From: Xanthomonas sp. GPE 39
GTDB lineage: Bacteria > Pseudomonadota > Gammaproteobacteria > Xanthomonadales > Xanthomonadaceae
Assembly (NCBI RefSeq): GCF_000963005.1
Contig: NZ_JZHZ01000007.1
Location: 2,299,554 to 2,363,553 of the forward strand
Direction: 5' to 3'
DNA: 64,000 nt
Each line of letters opens with the position of its first letter. Within the stretch, counting starts at the first letter, position 1. This document shows positions 57,370-64,000 of the stretch, one piece after another. The notes below the pieces were generated by a model. The model was not told the DNA's origin, ran no database searches, and saw nothing but the letters and a program-made list of their open reading frames with translations. A program made the position numbers and the translations under genes.

Positions 57370-57395
57370 GACGGCGGAATTCGTTCCGCCGTCTT
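57370..57395 (+). terminator. Terminator after fadE
   Basis: GACGGCGGAA-TTCG-TTCCGCCGTC: a perfect 10-bp stem with a stable TTCG tetraloop, followed by TT only. It lies 23 bases after the fadE stop. Confidence 0.75.
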
Positions 57396-57534
57396 GCGAG
57401 CGCCGATCTCCATGCTACCGGCGCATGGTCGATGGCCGGCCATATCCGCATCCACAACAGGTGCAATCGTCGGCAGCCGCCTTGCCATGCCCGCGTGCGC
57501 TCACGCGCGCAAACTTGCGATCAGCAACCGCCGC

Positions 57535-57888
57535 TCATGCCCCCAACAGCAACATCGCGATGGCCACCAGCGCAGGCAACGCCTGCACGAACAAAATCCG
57601 ACGATTGACGCTCCACGCGGCATACAGACCAGCCACCGCCACGCAAGCGAGAAAGAACAGCATCACATCGACCCGCTGCGCAACCGCACCCCAGCCCAGA
57701 CCGGCAGCCAAAAACCCGTTATACAGCCCCTGATTCGCGGCGAGCACGCGAGTGGCCTGGGCTTTTTCAGCGCTATTGCGGAACACCTTCATCCCCAACG
57801 GGTGCGTCCACAGAAACATCTCCAACACCAGAATGTACAGATGCAACAATGCAATCGCGCCCACCAAGACCGTCGCCAACAAGGTCAT
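57535..57888 (-). CDS. DUF1304 membrane protein
   Basis: A 117-residue protein with four predicted helices (MTLLATVLVGAIALLHLYIL, FLAAGLGWGAV, VDVMLFFLACVAVAGLYAAW, ALPALVAIAMLLLGA), a loop carrying EMFLWTHPLGMKVF and NQGLYNGFLA, the signatures of the DUF1304 family. Function unknown. The ATG at 57888 follows family length; upstream in-frame codons to 57933 are not needed. Monocistronic, convergent with fadE. Confidence 0.85.
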   Translation of the reverse strand: MTLLATVLVGAIALLHLYILVLEMFLWTHPLGMKVFRNSAEKAQATRVLAANQGLYNGFLAAGLGWGAVAQRVDVMLFFLACVAVAGLYAAWSVNRRILFVQALPALVAIAMLLLGA

Positions 57889-58110
57889 CGCACACTCCGA
57901 CAAAGCAGGAATGATGCCCAGCATAGCTCCCAATTAAGGCAAGCAGCCAGTCGCGAAATGATCGCTCCCGAGCGCACACGGCTACGGCACGAGAACATGA
58001 TTGGGACGGATGCGCCATCCCGGCCCTGCAAGCACGCAGAACCTGTTCGCCGAGCATATGCTCTATCCTTGGCGACTAGCGTCGGTACTCTGGGACATGA
58101 GGCATTGTGA

Positions 58111-59709
58111 GTGTACGACTACATCATCATCGGCGCGGGCTCGGCCGGTTGCGTGCTAGCCAATCGTCTCAGCGAAGACCCGCACTGCACAGTGCTACTA
58201 ATCGAAGCCGGACCACGCGATCGTAATCCCTTTATCCATATGCCTGCGGGCCTGGCGCGTCTAGCCCGCAATCCTCGCTTCAACTGGAACTATCTCACCG
58301 AGGCCGAGCCGAACTTGAATGGCCGCCGCCTGTGGTGGCCGCGCGGCAAAGTGTTGGGCGGCTCCAGTTCGATCAATGCGATGTGCTACGTGCGTGGTGT
58401 GCCCGCCGACTACGATCACTGGGCCGCAGGGGGCGCCGAGGGTTGGGACTGGCATGGAGTGCTGCCCTACTTTCGGCGCAGCGAATGCAACAGCCGTGGC
58501 GGCGATGCGCTACACGGTGGCGACGGCCCGCTGCATGTGTCCGACTTGCGCCACCACAACCCACTGTCGGACATGTTCATCGCCGCCGGCGAGCAAGCCG
58601 GCTTCCCCCGTAACAGCGACTTCAACGGACCACAGCAACAGGGCGTTGGGCTCTACCAGGTGACGCAGAAGGATGGCGCGCGCTGTTCGACGGCGGTCGC
58701 CTATCTGGCGCCAGCGCGTGCGCGGCGAAACCTGCACGTGATCACCGAGGCGCTGGTGCTGCGGTTACTGATCGAGGGCTCGCGCGTGGTCGGCGTCGCC
58801 TATGCGCAACACGGCCGCGAAGTACAGGCGCGCGCCGAGCGCGAGATGCTGCTCAGCGCCGGGGCGGTGAATTCCCCTCAACTGCTGATGCTCTCGGGCA
58901 TCGGCCCGGCCGACGCACTGCAACGTCATGGCATCGCGGTACACCTGGATCAACCGCAGGTCGGCGCCAACCTGCAGGATCACCTGGACGTGTGCACGCT
59001 GTACCACACCCGCCCGGGGATCAGCTACGACCGCAGCAATCAGCTCAAGATCGCCTTCGATTATTTCCTGCGCGGCCATCGCGGCGCGGGCAGCAGCAAC
59101 ATCGCAGAGGCCGGCGGCTTTGTGCGCTCGGCGCTGGCAGCCGATGCCCGCGCTGACATCCAACTGCATTTCATCCCGGCGATGCTCGAGGACCACGGTC
59201 GCAAGCGTTTGCCCGGCGACGGCTTTACCCTGCATGCCTGCCATCTGCAGCCACGCAGCCGCGGCCGCATCGCCCTCAACGACGCCGACCCACGCACACC
59301 AGCGCGCATCCAGGCGAACTATCTCAGCGACCCGGATGGCTTCGACCTGCGTATGCTGGTGGAATGCGCGCGTCTATCCCGACACATCCTGCAACAGCCG
59401 GCCTTCGATGACATGCGCGGCGCACCACTGATGCCCGCACGCGAGGATTTGGACGAGGCCGGCCTGATTGACTTCATCCGCGCCAAGGCCGAAACCATCT
59501 ACCACCCGATCGGCACCTGCCGGATGGGCAACGACGCGCAGGCGGTGGTCGATCCGCAACTGCGCCTGCGCGGACTCGACGGTCTGCGCGTGGTCGATGC
59601 GTCGATCATGCCGTGCTTAATCAGCGGCAATACCAACGGCCCAACCATCATGATCGCCGAGCGCGCCGCCGACATGATCCGCGGCCTTCCCCTGCGACGC
59701 GACGCCTGA
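58111..59709 (+). CDS. GMC-family FAD-dependent oxidoreductase
   Basis: A 532-residue glucose-methanol-choline oxidoreductase. FAD motif DYIIIGAGSAGCVLANRLSED at the start; GMC signature 1 RGKVLGGSSSINAMCYVRG; signature 2 GAVNSPQLLMLSGIGPADAL; active-site His in IYHPIGTCRMG and Asn in SGNTNGPTIMIAERAADM. It is close in size to choline/alcohol dehydrogenases, but no betaine-aldehyde dehydrogenase or choline transporter is adjacent, so the substrate is open. Start is a GTG at 58111, directly after an in-frame TGA; GAGG lies eight bases upstream. Confidence 0.93.
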   Translation: MYDYIIIGAGSAGCVLANRLSEDPHCTVLLIEAGPRDRNPFIHMPAGLARLARNPRFNWNYLTEAEPNLNGRRLWWPRGKVLGGSSSINAMCYVRGVPADYDHWAAGGAEGWDWHGVLPYFRRSECNSRGGDALHGGDGPLHVSDLRHHNPLSDMFIAAGEQAGFPRNSDFNGPQQQGVGLYQVTQKDGARCSTAVAYLAPARARRNLHVITEALVLRLLIEGSRVVGVAYAQHGREVQARAEREMLLSAGAVNSPQLLMLSGIGPADALQRHGIAVHLDQPQVGANLQDHLDVCTLYHTRPGISYDRSNQLKIAFDYFLRGHRGAGSSNIAEAGGFVRSALAADARADIQLHFIPAMLEDHGRKRLPGDGFTLHACHLQPRSRGRIALNDADPRTPARIQANYLSDPDGFDLRMLVECARLSRHILQQPAFDDMRGAPLMPAREDLDEAGLIDFIRAKAETIYHPIGTCRMGNDAQAVVDPQLRLRGLDGLRVVDASIMPCLISGNTNGPTIMIAERAADMIRGLPLRRDA

Positions 59710-60067
59710 GCGATCGCAACCACCGCAACTCAAGCAGGTGCGGCAACCCGGCCAGGACCAAGCACGACAAGTGCTCGCGAAGCTGAACAAGGCCGTCGTA
59801 GTCGACTCAGCGCTATTCCCAGCCCCGGCACCTCCTCGCCGAGGTCAGACGTCTGCCACCACCGACGAACGGCACGACGCTTGCAGGCGACAACACACCC
59901 AGCGCAGCCGCTGATCGAGCCGTCGGCGGACACCGCGCAAGCGCCTGTTTGGCGGGGAAATTTCCTGCAGGATCAATCTCATGCCTATTCATCTTCTCTC
60001 AGTTTGTGCAATGACGAAAAGCAGCGCTAGAATCGGCTCGGGCAGCACCTCACAGGCATCAGGCGCA
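59710..60067. other. Gap between the GMC oxidoreductase and the second serine hydrolase
   Basis: About 360 bases. The later part is AT-richer; it contains the 10-bp palindrome GGAAATTTCC (59957-59966) and a TAGAAT hexamer at 60028-60033 that could be the -10 of the hydrolase gene. In-frame starts at 59981 and 60011 exist but give a poor signal peptide. Nothing else is seen. Confidence 0.5.
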
Positions 60068-61456
60068 ATGACACAGAACAGCAGGCACCGGTTCCTTCGA
60101 CCGGTGGCAATCGGTTTGCTCGGGGCCTTGTTACCCCTTGCGATGTCCTCCACCGCACAAACCCCCGCACCAGCGCAACCATTACCGCCACCCCTATCTC
60201 CCCAAACTCCCCCACCTTCTTCGCCAACAGCGGCACCGCTCTCGCGCGAGACGCATACGCAGAGTCATGCTCTGCCATTGGCCAAGGATTTCGATGTCGC
60301 GAGCCTGGAAAAAATCGCCGAGCAGTTGACCTATGGCGAACGCGTCCCAGGACTGGCCATGGCGATCGTGCATAACGGCGAAGTTCTCAGCGCACGTGGT
60401 TACGGCGTCACCGACGTCAACCATCCCCAGCCGGTCGATGCACACACCGTATTTCGCCTCGCATCGCTATCCAAAGCCTTCGCCGGCACCATGACCGGCC
60501 TGCTCGTCAACGACGGCATCCTGCGCTGGGATAGCAAGGTCGTCGACTACGTTCCCGGTTTCCAGCTCAGCGATCCTGCAGCCACGCGCCAGTTGAACGT
60601 GGCCGACCTGCTCAGCCACCGTGTCGGCCTGACCTTCAACGCCTACGACGGCGATGTCGAATCCAATGTCGATTACTACACGCTCAGCCACAAGCTGGCC
60701 TATGCGCCAATCAAGTGTGCACCGGGCGCATGCTATGCGTACCAGAACGTCGCCTTCAGTCTGATCGGCGATGTGGTGTTCGCCGCGTCCGGTACCTTTT
60801 ACGAACAATTGGTGGAGCGCCGCATCTTCAAACCGCTGGGCATGAATGACGCCAGCCTCGGCCTGGCCGGCATCCAAGCCAGCCCACGCTGGGCGCATCC
60901 GCACGTGCGCAACCGCAACGGCTGGGTGTCGCTGATGCCCAAGCCCAACTACTACCGGCTGGCACCAGCGGCAGGCGTCAATGCCAGCATCAGCGACATG
61001 GCGCAGTGGCTGATCGCTCAGACCGGACACCGTCCTGACGTATTGCCTGCGCCGCTGCTGGCAACGTTGCATGCCCCGCTCATTGTCACCCCCGGCGAGA
61101 TGCGCTCGGGTTGGCGCCACGCCCGGGTCAACTCGGCCAGCTATGCGCTGGGCTGGCGCGTGCTGGATTACTCCGGGCACCAAGTGATGTTCCATGCCGG
61201 TGCCGTGCAGGGCTATCGCGGCCTGATCGCGCTGTTACCGGAACGCGATCTGGGCGTGGTGATCCTATGGAACGGCGAAAGTGGCCTACCCTCGGGCCTG
61301 CTACCGACCGTCATCGATCGCGCAATCGGATTACCGGCGCAGCGCTGGTTGGATGTGGACACCGACTTCGGCAGCGACAACCTGTTGACCGAGAATCCGG
61401 ACCCGAAGGAGAAGAAGGGCGTGTCTTCTTCCACCTCGGTCGCTTCGCCGCACTGA
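60068..61456 (+). CDS. Exported serine hydrolase, class C beta-lactamase fold
   Basis: A 462-residue member of the class C beta-lactamase/PBP4-like esterase superfamily. Signal peptide in FLRPVAIGLLGALLPLAMSSTAQ; then a 40-residue Pro/Ser/Thr-rich linker (PPPLSPQTPPPSSPT); the catalytic domain has S133-L-S-K136 (ASLSKAF), the YxN motif Y225-Q-N227 and H376-A-G378 (FHAGAVQG), all in family order. A full set of catalytic residues with HAG in place of KTG argues for an esterase/peptidase rather than a true beta-lactamase. ATG 60068 (MTQNSRHRF) begins the signal peptide. Followed by a hairpin terminator. Confidence 0.9.
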   Translation: MTQNSRHRFLRPVAIGLLGALLPLAMSSTAQTPAPAQPLPPPLSPQTPPPSSPTAAPLSRETHTQSHALPLAKDFDVASLEKIAEQLTYGERVPGLAMAIVHNGEVLSARGYGVTDVNHPQPVDAHTVFRLASLSKAFAGTMTGLLVNDGILRWDSKVVDYVPGFQLSDPAATRQLNVADLLSHRVGLTFNAYDGDVESNVDYYTLSHKLAYAPIKCAPGACYAYQNVAFSLIGDVVFAASGTFYEQLVERRIFKPLGMNDASLGLAGIQASPRWAHPHVRNRNGWVSLMPKPNYYRLAPAAGVNASISDMAQWLIAQTGHRPDVLPAPLLATLHAPLIVTPGEMRSGWRHARVNSASYALGWRVLDYSGHQVMFHAGAVQGYRGLIALLPERDLGVVILWNGESGLPSGLLPTVIDRAIGLPAQRWLDVDTDFGSDNLLTENPDPKEKKGVSSSTSVASPH

Positions 61457-61481
61457 CCGAAAACCCGATTGAGGTATCGCG

Positions 61482-61505
61482 GAAGGCGGCGCAAGCCGCC
61501 TTCTT
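61482..61505 (+). terminator. Terminator of the serine hydrolase gene
   Basis: GAAGGCGGC (61482-61490), GCAA loop, GCCGCCTTC (61495-61503): 9-bp stem followed by TTG. Short T-tract but well placed 26 bases after the stop. Confidence 0.65.
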
Positions 61506-61842
61506 GCTATCCAACGCCTATACCAGCCAATGGCGGCGGCCATGCCTTGCGCCGTAAGATCCACGAACGACGCCGCGCGCGGGCCAAACGCTCAACGCCA
61601 CGCATGCGAAGGCAACAGCACACAACACCGAACGACTGCCGCGGACAATTTGCTGATCTGCGCACCACGCTGCGACAAACGGCATGACCGATGAGCAAGA
61701 GACTATCGGTGCGGGAGGCGTGATCGGATGGAAAGATTGCACTGCGATTGGCAGTTAACAACGGCACGCTGAGCGCATGCGCCAAGCGACATTGACGTCG
61801 CCGTCGCGTCGCCGTCACCGTCGAGAGATCGTTGCAGCGACA

Positions 61843-61876
61843 GCCGATGCCGCGGCATCGGCGCAATGCGTTGCGC
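61843..61876. repeat. Two adjacent dyads
   Basis: GCCGATGCCG (61843-61852) and CGGCATCGGC (61853-61862) form a perfect 20-bp palindrome; GCGCAA-TGCG-TTGCGC (61861-61876) forms a second dyad sharing two bases with the first. Role unknown. Confidence 0.55.
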
Positions 61877-61901
61877 GGATCGCAACCGAGAGGTGCTGCA
61901 A

Positions 61902-61942
61902 TAAAAAAGCTCCCTCCCCGCTGGGCACCGGGGAGAGAGCTT
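61902..61942 (-). terminator. Terminator of the histone-like gene
   Basis: On the minus strand a 14-position stem with one mismatch (AAGCTCTCTCCCCG opposite CGGGGAGGGAGCTT, 8-base loop) is followed by a run of T (TTTTTTAT). Classical intrinsic terminator, 21 bases after the stop of the lysine-rich gene. Confidence 0.93.
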
Positions 61943-61963
61943 AGGAACGGCTATCGGGATAAA

Positions 61964-62443
61964 TCAGATCAACGGTGCGGGTGTCGCCGGCAGCGCGACC
62001 GGAGCGGCCTTCTTCTTGCGGACGACCGGCTTCTTCTTCGCCACAGTCTTCTTGGCGGCGGCCTTCTTCGCGACCGGCTTCTTGGCTACCGACTTCTTTA
62101 CCGTCTTCTTGGCGGCGGTCTTCTTGGCGGCAACCTTCTTCGCGGTCTTCTTCACCGTCTTCTTGGCAGCAACCTTCTTGGCGGTCTTCTTGACGGCCTT
62201 CTTCGCGACCTTCTTCACTGCCTTCTTAGCAGCGGTCTTCTTCTTGGCGACCTTCTTCACCGTTTTCTTGGCGGCAACCTTCTTGACCGCCTTCTTTACC
62301 TTGGCGACCTTCTTTGCCACCTTTTTGGCGACCTTCTTGACCGCCTTCTTTACCGAAACCTTCTTCGCTGCCGGTTTCTTGGCAGCAGTCTTTTTGACCG
62401 CTTTCTTGGCGGCCGGCTTTTTCGCAGCTTTCTTCGTGGCCAT
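61964..62443 (-). CDS. Lysine/alanine-rich histone H1-like DNA-binding protein
   Basis: A 159-residue protein beginning [18 protein letters not shown] and made almost entirely of Lys/Ala/Val repeats (KKxxAKK, KKVAKK, KKTVKK), ending with [18 protein letters not shown]. It resembles the C-terminal domain of histone H1 and the AlgP/Hc1-like nucleoid proteins; it should bind DNA nonspecifically and may affect nucleoid structure. The ATG at 62443 has GAGGAG eight bases upstream; the longer open frame above it is not part of the gene. No globular domain is present. The complementary strand shows a long artefactual Phe/Ala-rich frame. Confidence 0.9.
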   Translation of the reverse strand: MATKKAAKKPAAKKAVKKTAAKKPAAKKVSVKKAVKKVAKKVAKKVAKVKKAVKKVAAKKTVKKVAKKKTAAKKAVKKVAKKAVKKTAKKVAAKKTVKKTAKKVAAKKTAAKKTVKKSVAKKPVAKKAAAKKTVAKKKPVVRKKKAAPVALPATPAPLI

Positions 62444-63581
62444 GAGATGGCTCCTCGTCAGTGAACTATGGATTGAAAACGCCCAGTTAAAGCAAACACG
62501 CGGCGATGATCCGCCTGCATGACCCACCGACTCGCGCTGCGAGTCGGATCGGATACAGAAACACCCGTACCGAATGTCGATACGGGTGCTTTGCCAGGGG
62601 AGACGTTGCATTTCTCGGAGGGAAGCGAACCCAAATCCACCATCGTCGGTTCTGTGGCGGATGTCCAAGTTGTGCTTTGCGCTTTGATGTCGATCCGATT
62701 CACTCGGTTACACAGCAACGTCTGCTGAGCGAAACCTAATCACGGTTTTTTTTACTGTCAACACTTCCGCGAAAATTTTTTTCCAAAAGATGCGTCGAGC
62801 GGTGCTGCGGCACGCCACATTGATCGCCACGACACCGCCGTCAGCGCCATGGGCGGCGCGTCCAATCGACTACAGGCTCGAAGAAAAACCCACAAAACTC
62901 CGATGTTTTTTGCAAAAGCGCATCCTCGCGAGCTGAGCAGCAGCGCGCATGCGCGACACGGAAGCGAGAACGAGATGCGCACGCCCAAGTCTGTCCGCAA
63001 GCTGAAAAATATTTCGACGCCACATGCTTTTTTTGGATCCAACACAGCCAAATGCGCAAAACTGCGCGAAATTTCTTACCGTTTGTCGGCCTCCTGCAGG
63101 CATCGTCGAGGTCGTTCGTGGTGGTATCAGACAAGACCGAAGGCATGCACGCATCGGTCATCACGACACCATCCATCACCACCCAATTGGCCGGAGCAAC
63201 GCACGCCATGTGCTGACATCGAGTGCATCACTGCTGCCTGCAACCTGCCAATCAAGCAATTTTTGGCACGCTCAACCGTCCACATCTTCTCTCCAGCGAT
63301 ATCGGCAATCGCACACCCAAGCCATCTGCATGACCTCGTCGCGAGACGAGCGAACCAACGCCAATAAACTGACGCCATCAACACGCTGCTCACACCAAAA
63401 CCGGGCGCAGCGTTCAACAACACGCGCCATCCTCAGAGCGACATCGCCCGGATGCACGCTTGGCACTACTGCTGCGACGATGGATGGAGAGAACACCGAC
63501 ACCATGCCAGCAAGCCAGCACTCCAAAAAAAAACCGGCCGCACTGGGCGGCCGGTTCGGGTGTGGCGAGACAGTGGAGAGC
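62444..63581. other. 1.1-kb region without a supported gene between the histone-like gene and gcvH
   Basis: About 1140 bases. 62470-62740 is ordinary GC-rich sequence. From about 62740 to 63110 several A/T tracts occur (near 62746, 62774, 62914 and 63028), which may be curved DNA or promoter-proximal to the histone-like gene. Frames up to about 170 codons exist on both strands but lack ribosome sites and recognisable products. The gcvH terminator lies at 63525-63556. I see no tRNA, riboswitch or repeat here; an unannotated small RNA is possible. Confidence 0.5.
63525..63556 (-). terminator. Terminator of gcvH
   Basis: On the minus strand AACCGGCCGC (63556-63547), CCAGT loop, GCGGCCGGTT (63541-63532) and then seven more T's: a perfect 10-bp stem, 25 bases after the gcvH stop. 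Confidence 0.95.
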
Positions 63582-63977
63582 TCAGTGGCCGTCCTCTTCA
63601 AGCAGCTCGGCGTATTCGTCCGGAGACAGCAGATCGTTCAACTGTTCCGCGTCATCCAATTCCAGGACCAAGATCCAGCCCTCGCCATAAGCATCTTCGT
63701 TGATCGTCTCCGGCTTGTCGCTGAGTGCAGTGTTGACCTCGACCACCCGACCGCTCAGCGGGCTGTACACGTCCGAGGCGGCCTTGACCGACTCGACCAC
63801 GGCCACGCCGTTACCGGCTTCAATCTGATCGCCAACGTTAGGCAGTTCGACGTAGACCAAATCACCGAGCAGGCTCTGCGCATGGTCGGAGATGCCGATG
63901 GTGACGCGACCGTTACCTTCAACACGCGCCCATTCATGGGACTTGAGAAATTTGAGGTCGCCAGGGATCTCGCTCAT
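63582..63977 (-). CDS. gcvH: Glycine cleavage system H protein
   Basis: Lipoyl carrier that shuttles the aminomethyl group between the P, T and L proteins of glycine cleavage. The 131-residue product begins [19 protein letters not shown]; the lipoylated lysine is K65 in [13 protein letters not shown], and [11 protein letters not shown] is a family signature. The ATG at 63977 has GGAG nine bases upstream. A strong terminator follows, so gcvH is the last gene of its transcript; what precedes it lies outside the window. Confidence 0.97.
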   Translation of the reverse strand: MSEIPGDLKFLKSHEWARVEGNGRVTIGISDHAQSLLGDLVYVELPNVGDQIEAGNGVAVVESVKAASDVYSPLSGRVVEVNTALSDKPETINEDAYGEGWILVLELDDAEQLNDLLSPDEYAELLEEDGH

Positions 63978-64000
63978 AGGGCTGCTCCGGAAGAAAACGG

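Larger units (their letters stand above)
61457..61963. other. Gap between the serine hydrolase and the histone-like gene
   Basis: About 500 bases. It holds the hydrolase terminator (61482-61505) and the terminator of the histone-like gene (61902-61942), plus a 20-bp perfect palindrome (61843-61862) directly followed by a second dyad. No supported gene between 61510 and 61840. Confidence 0.6.

Noticed and set aside
62016-62522. Phe/Ala-rich frame (FFATFLAA-type repeats) on the plus strand over the histone-like gene
   Set aside because: It is the reverse complement of Lys codon repeats (AAG/CTT), giving apparent transmembrane repeats; the minus-strand gene has a Shine-Dalgarno and terminator.
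1-64000. CRISPR array, prophage, toxin-antitoxin, restriction or secondary-metabolite cluster
   Set aside because: I saw no regularly spaced direct repeats, no integrase or phage structural gene, no NRPS/PKS module and no recognisable defence gene. The only mobile-element trace is the IS3 fragment at 36694-36964 and the short repeats at 44829 and 47477.

Overview
The window is a stretch of a Xanthomonadaceae chromosome, most probably a Xanthomonas species. The evidence is the high GC content, strong similarity of the pilT/pilU, hemE, metX-metB-hom and prfC products to Xanthomonas proteins as I remember them, a short TonB-receptor-type coding style, and a periplasmic/outer-membrane protein resembling a Xanthomonas-specific family. 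An early-branching species is possible but cannot be decided from this sequence alone. Almost everything is core chromosome: about 50 protein genes, no tRNA or rRNA gene, no CRISPR array, no prophage and no biosynthetic cluster.

Layout. 1-1664 is a truncated chemotaxis receptor. 2092-6216 (minus) holds an M1 peptidase, pyrB, ruvX and yqgE. 6322-7199 holds a decayed membrane-protein fragment and tag. 7236-9528 (minus) is pilU-pilT, diverging from yggS and proC (9617-12611), with a cysteine-rich secreted protein of unknown function between them. pdxH and aroK-aroB diverge around a perfect 32-bp palindrome. 15280-21109 (minus) is a complete RND tripartite efflux operon, followed by a WGR protein, hemE, a serine hydrolase and a 14-TM-type MFS exporter. 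25988-36553 contains a propeller-type hybrid histidine kinase, a YceI-cytochrome b561-YceI operon, a small glutaredoxin-like protein, sdaA and a propeller-type diguanylate cyclase. An IS3-type transposase scar and a GH18 chitinase follow. 38602-41953 (minus) is metX-metB-hom, controlled by a SAM-I riboswitch at 42026-42140. Then come an M23 peptidase, prfC, HlyIII, a CBS protein, a GT2 glycosyltransferase, mtgA, hslO, an outer-membrane-like protein and a TonB receptor. The last part has a TetR regulator divergent from fadE, DUF1304, a GMC oxidoreductase, a second serine hydrolase, a lysine/alanine-rich histone-H1-like protein and gcvH.

Functional links visible in the DNA: methionine synthesis genes form one overlapping operon under SAM control; aroK-aroB overlap; ruvX-yqgE overlap; the efflux genes overlap in the order adaptor-pump-channel; the TetR gene and fadE share a divergent region with two copies of one operator-like dyad. 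The most interesting non-coding observations are the 32-bp palindrome upstream of aroK, the paired fadE operators, a pair of about 140-bp inverted repeats with related ends placed right after the stop codons of prfC and mtgA, and the SAM riboswitch whose downstream hairpin covers an ATG. I did not find a convincing wholly new multi-gene system; the least explained protein-coding item is the secreted eight-cysteine protein at 10591-11616.
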